DNA of 64,000 nt from Cyclospora cayetanensis (Eukaryota > Apicomplexa > Conoidasida > Eucoccidiorida > Eimeriidae): the NCBI RefSeq assembly GCF_002999335.1, contig NW_020312050.1, forward strand, positions 62,001 through 126,000, given 5' to 3'. The position numbers were made by a program, and so were the translations under genes. Of the stretch, positions 1 to 13,800 are shown piece by piece; position 1 is the first letter of the stretch, and each line of letters begins with the position of its first letter. Below the pieces are notes generated by a model. The model saw only the letters and a program-made list of their open reading frames with translations, searched no databases and was not told where the DNA came from.

Positions 1-986
1 CACCACTTGACGACCCCTTAGCTCAGGAACTAGAACCAGGCACAGTCTAAGGAGAACCTGGGAACCCAAGCCAGAAATATTCGCGATTTCAGATGGACAG
101 CCAAAGCTTGGCTCAGACTTTACCTTTGAGCAATCAAGCCGTTACAACTAATCGCTTTTGAGCATACATAATACGAGACAAAAGCTCTGCAGCATCCTAC
201 ACGGAGGCACTAGGGTGAAGCGTCCCAGGAAAGCATGGTGACTGCTACCACTGCGGGAATACAAGTGCTACCGGTGAGGAGTGCATGCAACTTGGGACTC
301 TTCTCTTACCCGAGTGTATTCCGCCTGAGGAACACGATTTTGATCATCCTTAGAAAAAAGGCTCCAAGTGTCCTCTAAGGCTGATACGACTTCGGGGTGG
401 GTTTTGAGTGCTTGTCGCTCTGCTTGCTTTTCAGCAGTCTCGAATAATTCATTAGCTATGTGTCAGATGGCACAGGCACTACCCAAGAAAAACAAAATAT
501 GCCCACTGAGCATTACAGCATACTGCAAAGTGGTTGCCTCACGGGTATCACGTCCTATTGACTGGTGTACGCTTATTTTGTATCCCTGAATCCTACAACT
601 AGAGTACTTAGGCTCTGTTTACTGCACAACGAGAAGTCTTATCTTTGTAGAGCGGTGGATTCCTGCTCACCTTGCAGGTAATATGGTGGATCACACGTAC
701 GTGTCTCCCATTCGAACAGGTCCTCTGCTAGCGGGGTCGACAGATCCACTATCTGTTTTCTAGATGACTCAAGTTCTTCCGACTCGGTGGGGGAGTGCAT
801 GAACCCTTGCGGTCCCCCGGGAAGAGGATGGATGTAGCGCTGATTGGCAGTTGGAGAAAATAGCATGGAACTTTGGACTAGTCCTCTGGTGTTACTGGAT
901 TTATTTTCTTCAGCCTCTTCTGGAGAGGTGCCAGATCCGGCAGTCTCCTGTGAGACATCCACGTCTCGCTCTTTTCGGACAATCAT
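1..986 (-). CDS. EF-hand-like protein, N-terminal part, cut by the window edge
   Basis: Multi-exon gene read leftwards and truncated at base 1. Exon 1 starts at the ATG at 986 and ends at 671 with a strong donor (caag|gtgagc). It encodes an acidic, Ser/Pro-rich leader of about 105 residues. Exon 2 (455-310) joins in phase and encodes helical sequence with a degenerate EF-hand, TWSLFSKDDQNRVPQAEY: the loop lacks the first Asp but keeps the hydrophobic residue at position 8 and Glu at 12. Exon 3 (184-146) continues with LLSRIMYAQKRLV, which fits the exiting EF helix. A fourth exon probably starts near 69 after a cag acceptor and runs off the window. Protist EF-hand proteins with a loop followed by this kind of helix are common, but I cannot name the family. 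The exon chain is well supported by phase; the function (calcium binding or a dead EF-hand) is inference. Confidence 0.6.
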
Positions 987-2335
987 GGGGGCGTTGGTAC
1001 TCCTGAGAAATTAATTCTTTCATCGATCTTCTCTATGCACGGCAATGGCAGCAAGCCAGCTCAGCCATGAAACCAGTGGTCCAGCTAACTCCTCAGCATT
1101 TGTTGGCCTGAAAAGCCAGTGAAGTAAGCTGAGCAGACATATCTTGCTTAATTAATACAGAGCGTAGGTAGTCCAGCCTGGCTTTCTCTTATCTGCCAAG
1201 AAGACCCCTAACACTTTACAGGTGACCCAGTAGGTGACAAATAAGGACGGGGCAGAGCATTGCCTGCATCAATCTTCTCTTACGGAGAGTCCGACCCATG
1301 TAGAAAGATACAAAGATATATTTTATTTACAAGAGGCATTCCTTTGTGTAGCGAATCCTGTATGGAACGGGGTGGCTGGAGGTTTTCTAAGCGTACACCA
1401 AAACACGCGTGCATCTGGCTGCTGTTCATGCTACTGCAGTTCGCAGGCTAGGTAAAACGCTTGCTCTGAGGCATTTGGATGAGTAAAATCGAAAGCTATC
1501 TGGAAAGAGGAAGTGTCTGTCGTAATTGCTCCGTGGCCAATTGGTTACTATTTAGGCTTGAGAAGACGATGTAAGGTCGTGTCGGCTTCCAGATATTCCC
1601 CACGAATGATTCTAATCGATACATTTAATAGTTGATGAGATCATTTAGAATTATCTCATGAATCAGAGCGCATACAGATGACGCAGAGATATTGTTTTTT
1701 TCACTTTTTATGGGGCTGCCTCCCCATGCACCCGCATGCCTAGTTAGAGTTATCTAACCCCTGCATATGTTCAATCTTCAAGAATGTATGCAATCAACAT
1801 TGATTTCTTGATATATAGCTGCAGTCAGCGCTGCTACTGCACAGCTAACGACAAGATTAACAAGCGCGTGCCGATGCTGTCATGGTGGCCTCCCCTGTGA
1901 GCACCGCACTAACTTGCCTGCGAAACACGTCGTTTTTAGTGAATAAAGTTCGGATCCTTAGAGATTATTAGGTTTCTTATGCATCCTAAGAGATGGCATC
2001 TTATAGCCACTTCCTGAGATGGCCGTTTTAACACATGGGCATTGATACGAGAAAGGTGATCCTGGGACTTGACCCCTGCGGTCGGTTAAAAATGAAAGTG
2101 AGATAATGCTGACTGCATTACGCTGTCAATTCTCTTGTCAATATCATATCTTGGTATTCCCAATTAGTCGCTTCTCGCCGTCGGGAATTATGCAGATGAG
2201 TGTAGTAACTCTGGATGGCACATGCACAGACAAGATTTTTGCCCAGTATATGGGGCCAAAAACTGCCAACCACCTACTTGTTACAGATTTACTCATGGGC
2301 AGTGCTCAACTGTACTCTCCACAGGTGCAACAACA
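987..2335. promoter_or_regulatory. Divergent intergenic region between the EF-hand gene and CFAP251
   Basis: About 1.35 kb between two genes that point away from each other. I see no open frame with coding character and splice support, no tRNA and no long repeat. It presumably holds the two promoters and 5' leaders; no specific promoter motif could be identified. Confidence 0.35.
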
Positions 2336-5300
2336 ATGAAAGACGTCTCCCCCCATGGTGATGAAATTATCTCCCCTGAGCGACAGCATTTAAATGAGCA
2401 CAGCACAAATAACCCAGCAGGTTCACGTCACCAAGAGCCCTCTGCACCTATCGAATGTGACCATTCAAGTAGCAGTGACCTCGGCAGTCCAATAGTAAGC
2501 TTTAAAGGCAGCAAGCCAACGTCAGTCGCCCCGTCGTCCCCACCGGCTTTGGCCAGCTGGCCCGCTATCCATTTTGACTGCCACAGCTAGTCATGTACCT
2601 ACCACTCATATCTGTGATTGCGGACAGAAGCTCGAGTGGGTATATGGCTACGACAGTGGAATTCAGAATGGAGTGCATAGTCTCGGTAGAAGCAACGGGG
2701 GAAGAAAGGCCGTATTCTTTCCCGCCTCCAACACGGGAGTAGTACATTTTTACGCGGATGAAGGGGGGGACCCTACCAGATTCGCTTCTCAAGTGCTCTT
2801 GCGCGGTCACACCAACCGCATATCAGCTGTTGCTGTCTCCCAAGATAGAAAGTGGATTGCAACTGGTGACATTGGAAAGGTAGCGTGCACTGAGTCTGTC
2901 TTGCACTTATGGACCGATCTTCCGACAAAACACTAATTATCAGCCCCATATGGTATATTAAAGAAACATCGTGCTTGATTGGACTCTATTTAGCTCTTCA
3001 TTTGAAGTGCCGAGGCTACGAATTTTGTGCTGTGCAAGCCTGTTCACTTTTGCATGTACAGGAGAGCCTCCTAGTTATTTGGAATGCAGCAGAAGCAAAA
3101 CAGGTTAAGATTTATATGAATCCTCATCCATTGGGTAGGCTATCATCACTGACTGTGCGCTTTCCGTTTATACCGATTGCTAAAACAGAGCTTTCGAATG
3201 TGTTGTTGTAACACCGGTTGACCACGCTGTTTTATTTTGCCAGGAATAACTTCTGTGGACTTCACACCAGATGCAACTCTCCTCGCCACGCTATCGTCTC
3301 CTATGTCCGAAAAATGCATTTTGCGGGAAACAAATCATCAGATAGCTGAATCCGAAGACATACCAAGCAAATCCGCATGTCAAGCTTCAGGCTACCGTGA
3401 CTCCTCCCCTGGCATTTTGGCCACCGCTACTTCAGATATGTATCAGGGAGTGGCTATTTGGAATTGGAAGGAATTTGGGTAGGCCGTTGATTTTACTTAC
3501 GTCTATTCTGTTAGACGGACGCTTGGAAAGTTCAGTAATGACTAGCTGTTGAAGTCACATTAAGTGGGAGTCTCTTTACGTGAAACGCAGGAATGCTCCT
3601 TTGAGGATGGCGGTTATTGCAATCCCAGATATCCAGGTACTCCCTGTTCATCATCCCGTAATGCAAAGCACAGATGTGTTCAAAATGCCCTCCTGCTCCA
3701 GCTATGCTATGCGCCAATAGCTATTTTTGCGTGCAGCACATATTGTCCTTGATGGTTGAAAGTACGTAATTAGATCATGCATCGTTTGTAGCGCAACGAG
3801 GACGTATCAACATTTTTTGCTGGGTTTTCTGCAGCACGAGATCCGTTTTAATCAATGGGATGTAAACGAGCTTTTGACAAGCGGTCGCCGACGCATATTG
3901 TTCTGGTATTGGCACTGGGATGACGTGTCCTTTCACTTCTACTCCCCAGCGCTACAGTCTAAAACTTTTCAACAGAAGGTGGGGGATATAACTACATCCG
4001 TCTTTATACCGCAGTCTACGAAAGCGCTTTCTGGTAGGCTTCTATCAACTTATGACCCAAGAATTCTCATCGACTCCCAAGTTACCTAAGAACACTGAAC
4101 TACAAGGATTCCTCCCCTACTATGAATCAGTGCAGAACGCTTTGCAATGATGATCATGTTGTCTTTCTCAGGTACCACCGACGGAGACGTGGTAGTGTGG
4201 AATCTTAGCCTTATTCTTGACGGGTCCGCAAAAGTGCTGGGGCATGCCGCTATGCTATGGCGAACATACAAAGTGGTTGCACGCCAAGCCACAAAAGCGG
4301 GGGCCAGGCGGTTGCCATAGTTTTCATCCTAGCTAATTAGGGGAGCGATCGAGCATTTGCTGCTACGCATGGTCATTCGTAGGCTGAGTAGGCCAGATGA
4401 ACGGCGAGCTGTGTCTATCCTCAAACTGCGAAACGCATGCGTCACATGTCTCAAGACATTCCAAGCTCGTTGGATTGTTTCAGGCTTTTCAGATGGAGCT
4501 GTTTGGTAGGCCACGTGTCAATCTGTCTACGAATGTGGAACGTGTCCACTTTTTTTTCATATGAGATACCACATCCTGAATGGCTGGCGCAGACAGGGTG
4601 GACGTGCCTACCACCCGTGTGCACTGCGTCTGCACAGTTTCTACGACCCACAGCTGCGTCTTGTTCGATGTTTCGAAGACCTAAATGCGGTCAGATGTGA
4701 ATCGGTAGTTTGATGGAACCTTTGGCAAGTGCCTATTAGCATTTTTTCAGTACTCGCTGGATCTAGTTTGAACGCTACTGGAGCACCAGTATACGATTTT
4801 ATGCATCCCTTCAAGCTGGTCCTTTCAGTTTGCTACCTTAGGGTCAAATAAAGTGCCTTTCTTTCGACGAAACAATGGAATTTGGCTTGGGTACGCTGGC
4901 GCTTTTCCGTACATAGACGCATTTGGCGTGCTAACATCAGCTGTTTAGTTCGTGTCGGCGACCTAAAGCAGTATGACACCCATTATTCTCTGTACTTGTT
5001 ATTCTTCAGTCAGATTCCAGCTCTCAGTGCTCCTTAGATTAAGCAAGAACCTTTTGATTGCTTGCGTTTTTAGCCTGTTGACATACTACGCTCAGATCCT
5101 GCATCTTCACACGAAGCCCACGAATTTTGCTCGTTGGCGAAGCCCACCTCCAGCGCTCACCGTCAATGGCTACATGATGCCAGCCGACTGCCAAATTTCG
5201 TGCTTTCGACATCAAAGGCGTGGATCCTTGAGGTTTTCCCAAATAACTTTGCTCATGCACGCGAGCATACCACGAAGGAAGAGTGAGCATGCGGTACAAT

Positions 5301-8300
5301 TGTATAAAGATGCGCTTAGTCGATACTGCCATACAAGCGCTGCTTATTCCCACTAGTCGACACTCAAAACCACTTGTAGCGCGCACGTTTCATGGTGCAG
5401 GGTGGTCCGTGTATTTGATGGGCTTGATGCACTGCCAACAGCAATTGTATGTCACCCGCACGGCCCAATTCTCGCAATTGCAGGGGTTACAGGCAAGTTG
5501 CATAGTGTCCCACAAATCTCTCCATAGTTCACACATTTCGATCTCTCTCACCTGCTTTCTGGTAGCCCCATCGGCTATGTCAATGCAATCTGCCTTTTTT
5601 TATGCATGTAAACAAAGGTTTGCTGCTTGCCAGATGTTTAGGTTACTTGAAGCTATGGAATACGGAGAGTCATACAATGCTGAGCAGCATCTGCTTCGAC
5701 AAGCTGTCTCCAACCGTAGGATTGAGGCCATACACAATATGATTGTCTAGAGCAACCCTGCAAAGCTTGTTTGCGGCTTACAACTGCTGTAAAAATAGGA
5801 TCTTGCAGATGTTCATATCGGAAAATTCCACCCAAGACAAATGTGACTACAGGCTGCGGCGTTCAGCCCATCTGGTAGATATCTAGCTATTGGATTTAGC
5901 AACGGCACGCTGAAGATTTGCGAATTAAGAAACTCAGAGAGCTTGGATCCGCTAGCAACTACTGTTGGCGAATGGGGGAATCTGGTGGAGCTCATTGGAG
6001 TACGAGAAAGCCGCGATGGAGTCACACACGTGAGCCATTTACCCAATGCACCCTTTCAGTTCATTGTGACAACTTGTGGAGGTTAGGTACTCATCAGACG
6101 CCCTCAAGCAACATTTGGAGCATTCCAGTCTTGTGCTTCCCTCTTGTGTTGTGTTGTCATATACAAAGTGCGCATTCAGCCACGATTCCGCGCACCTGGC
6201 GGTCGCCCATGCAGACAATGTCGTCTGCCTTTTCCGGTGACACCCATGACGTGTGCACCTAATCGGATCCCTTTCTGCGAGCAATGAGTAAACCTACTAA
6301 ATGTTGCACGTTCCAACGGTAATTGATTTTTTCAGATTCTCGAATATTTTGTGTGTATTTAGTTTCGACCATCGTATGGGGAACTCGCAGCTACCGGAGG
6401 AGTGGGCCTTTGCTGGTCAGTGCTATTTATTTTGATGAGCATTGCAAATCCCTTAGGCCTCCGCTGTGTTCCAGGGGTAACCCCAGAGAAGCTTCCTCAT
6501 GTGTATATCAGCTGCCCTTGGTTTGTCTATTTAGGGAAGCGTCGGTCGCACTACAAGAGCATTTGTGGTCTGACCTTCGGTCATGTCCATGGAGAATTTC
6601 CTCCCCCTCACAGCTTGCCGTCGGTTGTCAATGGACACACTCCAGTCACTGGAGCAGCAGCAGTGCAACCTTCTTTATGGCGACCGACACAGCAGCTGCT
6701 TCCTGTCGCATCGCCTCACTTATACAGCGGAGGATACCCCCGCCTCTTCAGCGTTGGTGAAGATCGAAAACTTGTTGAGTACGACGTTCCCAATTCATTT
6801 GAGCACACAGGTGGGTGACGCGTCAAAAATGATATTCTGCACTTGTCAGTGAGTTTGATTGGCATGGCTTTCACTTGAGAAATAATGAAAATACCCTCTC
6901 TGCTAAGCCTGCCTCAAGAAGAGCACAGGCATTTCCTTTTACTCCCTGGCAGCATTTTTTGTAAGCTTATAATGCGAGACTAGGCCTTACCTTATGCCCG
7001 TAGGGCTTATGCAGCGGCAATCGTGCATTATCGAGCAACGCGCCATACCTTCTGGTTGTCTAGCCTTGCCTTCCCCTGTAAGCTAGGCAAAAGCATTGGG
7101 TTACTGGTTACTCGATATAGTCTAGCTTTTCTCGGTGTTTCTATAACGGTGGTACGGCAGCTTTCCTGCCCTCACAGTGACTAGAACCTTCAACCTTTAA
7201 GAGTTGGGGCATTGGGTGTGTTGGCTATAGGTTGGGAATACAGACACCGAGGTCCTAGTATATTCTAGTGACGCAAAGGCAAAGATTTGGAGCGCAAATT
7301 CAATGTCATGCGTCAAGGTGAGTAACTGCCTCAAACGCAGGCGGTAAATTCCGCGCCTCGAATGTACGCTCATTGCCGCAAGACTCGGAAAAGACCACTG
7401 GATTATGCCTCGATTGATCATGTCAAGCTGAAGTCCACTAGATACACAGTTTGAAATGAAAGATTCCAGTTTGCTGTCTGTCGGACTTTAGACGGCCTCT
7501 GCTGCCATGGGGCACAATGGTATACTGCAGTTAGCGGTGATGCAAGAGTGGACCGAAGCCGAATCTCCGGCGACGTTCAGGTGACCTGGCTTGCAAGCAC
7601 TCCACGAAGCCCTCCACAGGGTCTGAAAGTCTATTTCGTGCATGTATGAATAGACGCTTGATTACTATCGCAGCTGACAACGCACTCTTTGTGGTAACTT
7701 ACGTGGCTCAATGGGTTTCTGTATAGTCCGATCCTCATTGGAGCGTGCAAGGAACAGCTACTCGGGGTCTACCAGCTCCCGCTTGACGGGTATGTAGGGC
7801 AGCTTTCCATGGTTCTGGTATAAATTGTCGATAAATGATGTGTTTTTTCCTGTTGCACCATCGTAGCCCTCCATTACCCAGGTAGTTTGATATGCACACA
7901 CGATGGTGCGGTGCTGTGTTAACCCCTTTCAATCTGTAGGGACCCCTTTAAAAACTTCAATGTGGCTGCACACGCTGGCCCAATCATCGCATTAGCTGCC
8001 TCAGCTCCTCACGCTGGGTGCACTTCCGTCTTTACGTGCGGAGGAAGCGACTTGACAGTCCTGCAGTGGACGGCGAACCATGCTGCAGCAAAAAGGGAGT
8101 TTCTTCGAAGTGCGGATGCCCTCTGAGCAACAAACGATAGATTTTTAGAGAGAATTGTCAGCCTTTTCATCTGCAGGAGATTTTCCTCCTGATTGCCCAC
8201 TTCTTGCATGTACATGCCCCCACAGGACCATCTGGAACGGCGTCAATCGTGGAGCGGCTTCCTGGTGGAGTGACTGTAAGGCCCTAGTCCGCTTAAAGCA

Positions 8301-9373
8301 CCTTTATACACAACAGAAACCCCTGTTTTGCGTAGATAAGGAAGAGTGAATCGCCCCACACTTACCCGGCTAGTTTACGGAAGTAGTCGGAACACTTTTA
8401 TGGATCAAGGAACGAACCTCGATGCTTGTGGAGCTCTTGCAACACAGGGTGACTTGTATCGTATAGCCAAGGAATTCTTCTACTACGCACAGCTGCGAAG
8501 CCAGGGAGAGCACACGACACGTCGGAGGAGGCTTGGAGAGGACGTGCCCATTGAAGAGATCCCAAATCTCCTTTGTGCCCTTGGTGAAGCACCAACTCTA
8601 TTGGAGCTTGGCAATGTTATGAGTGAATGCAGAGGTGCATCCGGCGTACTGCACCGACAAAGAGCAGAGGGCCAGATAGGGGCTGCGCATGATACCCCCT
8701 CGAAGTCACACAGTGTCGCTTTTGAGCGCTTCCTGGAGCTCTACCTTAATCAACGGGCATCTAAAGCTTTCCACCATTCTGACATTATCGACGCATTTAA
8801 GCAGCTAAGCAAAGGCAGTGACACAAACGAAATATCTCCCGAAGAGCTAACGAGGCTGCTACTGACAGTACGGCATTAATAGGATTGCCATGAACAGCAC
8901 GCTGGATTCACTGTATACTTGCGCATTCTCAGATGCGTAAGCCATTTGTATTGTCCTAGGTGCATATGTAATCTCAGACTCATTTCATGTGCGAATCTGC
9001 AGAAAGGGGAGGTGATGACAGAGGCTGAATTGAGTCATTGCCTTGAGGTTCGTAGCTGAAATTTAGAGAGCTGCTCGGCTGTGTCATCTGCTGCGCAGAG
9101 CGTTGCTGCTACATGTAACTGTTTTGTTCAGTACCTAAAGCATTAGTATACGGATACAGTAGTCACTGGATACATGGTGAGAACTGCTGATTGCAAACCT
9201 TATCTCCTGAAACCTTATTGTATCACATGTACACTATATAATAGGTACTGACTGGAGAGGCCTCTCTTGCTTCTTTATGCAAACGAAGCAGCATAACAGC
9301 GGACCTTTTCACCAGCCGAGTGCTTCAGATGGACACTACATTCAATAAGTCAAGTTCTCGTTGGACCAGTTGA
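2336..9373 (+). CDS. CFAP251: Cilia- and flagella-associated protein 251 (WDR66), WD40 repeats plus C-terminal EF-hand-like region
   Basis: CFAP251 belongs to the calmodulin- and spoke-associated complex at the base of radial spokes and helps control axonemal dynein. WD40 blades are spread over many short exons. Recognised pieces: 2628-2879 (LEWVYGYDSG, then a GH...ISAVAVSQDRKWIATGD blade), 3062-3134, 3244-3478 (ends VAIWNWKE), 3591-3636, 3835-4033, 4172 onward (TTDGDVVVWNLS), 4392-4505, 4638-4689, about 5390-5492, 5853-6029, 6169-6236, 6535-6810 (FSVGEDRKLVEYDV), near 7240-7318 and near 7950-8100. The C-terminal exon ends at 8867 and carries FFYYAQLRSQGE, a hallmark of the family. It joins in phase to 9003-9047 (KGEVMTEAELSHCLE) and 9245-9373 (ending in a TGA). 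The start is uncertain: an ATG at 2336 opens an exon that joins at a gtaagc donor (2495) to 2628 in phase, whereas the body exon has no ATG of its own. A few linker exons remain unplaced. Identity is firm; exon list is partial. Confidence 0.88.
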
Positions 9374-10813
9374 TTTTGTACGGCAGCATACATTTCGGCT
9401 CTGAGCTTTTACAGAAAAGCGATAGAGAATCAAAATTTGCTCTTATACGCCTACAAGAGGATCGAGATTCACCACTTTTCTAAAGAACTGTGTGCATTCG
9501 TTCAGAATCAACGTTGTCATCAGTAAAACACCAAGTACAGATTGGCAGTGATCTTGGACAAGGTGCGGGACATGCCTTGTAATCGCACAAGACAGTACAA
9601 ACCGCTCTCCTACATTTTAGCAAGCGAGTGCACTTTTTGCCTTACCCTGCTCACCCCACGCTCAGCCTGGGCTCTTCGTGCATTCTACGGCTGAATCGTG
9701 CGCTCTTTAAGTAAAATTAAGAAGAAGCGCTTACAATTACTTGGTTTTATCTAGCTCGACAGACCTTCTTCTGCGAGACATGGCGATTAGTGGGAGCAAA
9801 TATGGAAGCAGCTTTCTAAGAACTCATGCATTCTAATAAGAACTGCTACATTTCATCCTTAAAACTTGGTTTTATCGGACGTTCAGTACAAGCCGTGTAG
9901 GAATTGCATAGAAAATATTTGGCGTCCGAAAGGTAGGGAGTTCGCAATAAGCGGTATCCCAGGGCCACGCGGGAACTGCAAAAAAGACCACCTCCCCTGA
10001 GACACACTACTGTCGAAATGGTGAATTTGCAAGTAGCAGAATACTGGGCCAACAAGATACGTTAGTCAAATTATTCCTTCTATCGACTACTTTCCTGCCG
10101 TTGTCATGCCAGCATGGAGGCCGTCTGAAATATCCTTTGAGGCAGCACCAGTTGCAGATGGCGTGTTCGAGCATACGGAGTTTGCTCACTTCTTAAGTGG
10201 CAACTTTTGAAACGCCTCAGTGTCATTTTATTCGTGAAAGGCCACGAAGAGAATGCGTCGGAAGTCCAAATATTGGACATGTCCACTCCCATTCAATGCG
10301 TCATAACGATATCAGTGGAAGCCCCAAAATAGAAAACTACCTTTCGCTCAAAGGTTCCATGGTATATGCTCTTCTCTGCTTCCCCGAAATCGGAGTTTCA
10401 TGCATGCTGCCGACGGCTTAGCTGTTCTTTATATTGAGAGCAAGCCTTGGCAGCAACTGACGAAAAAGGAGTATTGTGGTGGAAGCGGATAGAGAAAGCA
10501 GCTTCCTTGCTGTACTTCTCGTTATGCAGTACTCCTGCTACATTGAAGTATGTAATTCAGTGGGCTGAGGTACCTACAGGGCCAAGTTAAGTTTCCTCTG
10601 TCCGGGCTAGTCTTGTGTTGCATTGAAGTAAGTAATATTTTGTGCCTTCACGACCCACATAGATTATAGTTTGAAATGATGCACTCCACAATAGACGGAA
10701 AGCAAAAACATACGTGCCAAAAATGTCCATCCCTACAAATCCGTAGGTTCTGCCCTCTTCACTCTCCTTTATCGACTTGAAACCGACACTCTATTCACCT
10801 CAAGTGTAGAAGG
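9374..10813. other. Convergent intergenic region between CFAP251 and DNAAF5
   Basis: About 1.4 kb between the 3' ends of two converging genes. Only short frames without splice support are present. It should hold both 3' untranslated regions and polyadenylation sites. No repeat or RNA gene was seen. Confidence 0.4.
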
Positions 10814-13800
10814 TCAATCACCACTGTCAGGCCTCGGCTCCTGCAATACCTGCAACTTTTGCATAAGTTGTCTGTACCGCTCAGGGTAAAGGCAGTTGGA
10901 CTCTGATTCTTGAAGCTCCTGCGACAAAAAATGCAACCACGCCACTTTCTCCCAGCCTTCCTCCAAGGCATGCCGCGTGCTGGAGTGTTCAACTTTTTAA
11001 AAAGCAAATATGGGATTCGGGAGTTCAACCAGCCTAGGCTCATAATTGGGCGCCTAGATAAGTGCATCATCCACTTCATTTGTTGGCAAAGAAACGTGGC
11101 TATGTGACCTCAAGTAAGGTATCCTTCATAACGCCAGCGCCAGCCACAAGAGCTGCTTCTGCTGCTTTTGCCAGATTCTCGCTGCGGTCATCCAAACAGA
11201 TGCTCAGTCGTTTGTATACTTCGGCAGCAATGCCACGGTGGAGCAGAAAGGGCCTCTGCATCAGCAGTGCCTCCAGTGCAGCCGCGGCAGAAAGGCGGAT
11301 GTCGTCTCGAGCGTCATCAAGTCGCTGCTGCAACGGGTATACAGTTGCCGCAGCTAGCTCCCGTACTGCATCATTTTGATATCCTGTCCCCTAAACAGTG
11401 GCGGAGACACAGAGCACAAGATATGGTTATGCTCAGGTGGAATTCTAAAGATGCTAGTCGTGGGACGATAGGGAGTACTAAATCAAAAGAAGTGTAGTCA
11501 CTGATGACAGTCACGTGGAGTAGCGGCGTGCCGCATCCGTAATATTGAAATAGCCAAATTCGGCTCGCTCACATGGAGGTCTAGGAATACCTGACGGACA
11601 ACTTGAACTGCTAGCGCGCGCACATCGGCGTTCCAGTCGTCATCCATGCATGTAACCAATAGAGGGGAGAGCAATGACACGGCCTGTGCAACTGACCCAG
11701 CTCTGGTTTCTTCCTCAAGTTGCTCTGCTGATTCTGGATTAAGCCGTTGCTGCCTATCGTTGTTAGCTTGGTCCCGTTGCAAAGCCCCTGTTGCGACATT
11801 ATTTTCCATGCAGCCTATCTCCACCAACTGAGCTGTCGAATCGTGTATCCCATTTTCCATTTCCAAGTTTGTAGGCCCACATTTCAAGGACAGTGTGGGA
11901 ATTAGTTGAGACACGCACAGCAATGCCACCTGAGCCATTCCAAAGCTGATACAAATTCGATTTGTTTACTGTGGTCCAGAAGGTATTTGTGTGTGTGTGC
12001 TCATTCGCTTCCTCGTGTGTAAGCGTACCTTGCGCAACTTCGCATTTGCTTCGCCCGGGCGCCAGCGGAGGTTAGGGGCCAAGAGGTGCTCCAGTACCCA
12101 GCATCCATACGGCCTGAAGGAGAAAAAATTCATAAAACGATTTCTGGACACTTCCAACAAATTTTCGCTCCTTCTACTAGCATACAGATAAGCGTGGGCA
12201 ACTCACCGTGCGAGAGGGATGAAAAGGGGGAGAGAAAACAGTGCCAGACAGGCTGATAGCATGTCGGCGCGCACTGTAGCGGCAGAATTTAGGGAGGCAC
12301 CCTGTAGTTGTAATACCTGCATAAGTAATACACGCAACACTTCAAATTTATATATATATTCTAGCCATCGAAGTGTAGGGCTTCCTGAACAGCTCATGGA
12401 GTCATCATCTACAATACCTTTAAAAGATCTTCAATCCACACACATTTATGTGCCTCGGATATCTCCTCATATGCGTCTGCTGCTTCCTGTGCACCATAAA
12501 GGGCATGCAGCAGCAACATCCGTCGAGGGTCTCGGCTACTCCATAGAGACTGAAGTTCCTCTTTCTCCTTTGTGAGTTCGGACATTTTGTGCCCCTCTGT
12601 GGGGGCATCAGTACTGCTTGAATCCCCTCGAAACACAGAAGTCTTCACGTTCGCACGAATAAAATCGTCGATAAAATCTAGATATAGCGTTAGCCGACTT
12701 AAGCCCGTACAATCGCAGACACGTTGGACCTGCCATAGGAAGCAGAACAGACAGTACATATGATTCTGCTAGCAGAACAGGTAGAAGCAATCACCAGAAA
12801 CCGTAACCCTATGGTGAGGGAGTGATGGGCCGAAGCCAAAGCAAATTTCCTCATTTGTCATGACATCCCCCCAACTGATTGTCCTTGCAATGGCAAGGCG
12901 TTGGTTGTACCTTTGACGCTAGTGAGGCGCACCGTTGCTCTTGCTATGTCTACTTGACTCTGAGAGTAAACCTGTTGCAGCAGTGCGGCTGCAAAGAGCC
13001 GCTTGGCTTCGGATCTGCAAGAATCTCCAGCTACACGCAGAAGCTCTAACAGGGGAGCCGCAACATACGGCAGAATCGCCTCATTGTTTTCTGTTTCACC
13101 GGATACTGCCGGTATGTTTGAAGCACCTCGGCTTGCTTCAAAAGACTGAGAATGCTCGATAGTTTGCATGAGTAGCCAGAGCTCGTCCTCTCCCAGTGTA
13201 TACGCCCCACGGGCATCCGTTATGTGTTGCCCTGCCTGCTGGCTCGTTTGACAACCTTGAATTTTCTGTTGCAGCTTTAAACCCCGAAGAAGACGTGCCA
13301 GCAGCAGCCACGCTTGTTTCTTCATTTCAATAGAGCACAGATGTCCCTTCGCTAATACGCGGCTCCCACAAGCAGACGTGCTGGCCGTTCTTTGCGCCCT
13401 CTTGCGGAGCCCAGACGTCCCCAGACCCATCATTTCCACAATTTGCGGGTAGCCTCCAGAAAATTTTCTTACAAATGAAAGCTCCACTTCTGTGGTAGCA
13501 CTTGGCCTGTCAGTACTTTGCTGATTCGTGGACTCTACAGTAGAAGACTCCAGCGTCTTCTGTTTGCGGCAGATGTACAGCTGAGCATCCTCCTGCAGTC
13601 CCAAATGAGTGACAATAAGAGGCAGCCAGGTACATGGAGGCAGCTGTATTGCTATCTGCCCTGCGCACTGCAAAGAAAGCTCGACAGCTTCGAGCGCAAT
13701 GCGCATGGAGCTGCAGACTCCCAAGTCCTGTAAGCCTCCGCAGTGCCATGGCTCGATGTCGCTACGGTTGCATGTAAGTCCTGACGAATTCTTGTCGTCT

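Noticed and set aside
2880..2936. Read-through of the CFAP251 exon into ESVLHLWTDLPTKH
   Set aside because: It mimics a WD ending, but splicing at 2880 to 3062 restores the true ESLLVIWNAAEAKQ sequence; the read-through frame stops soon after.
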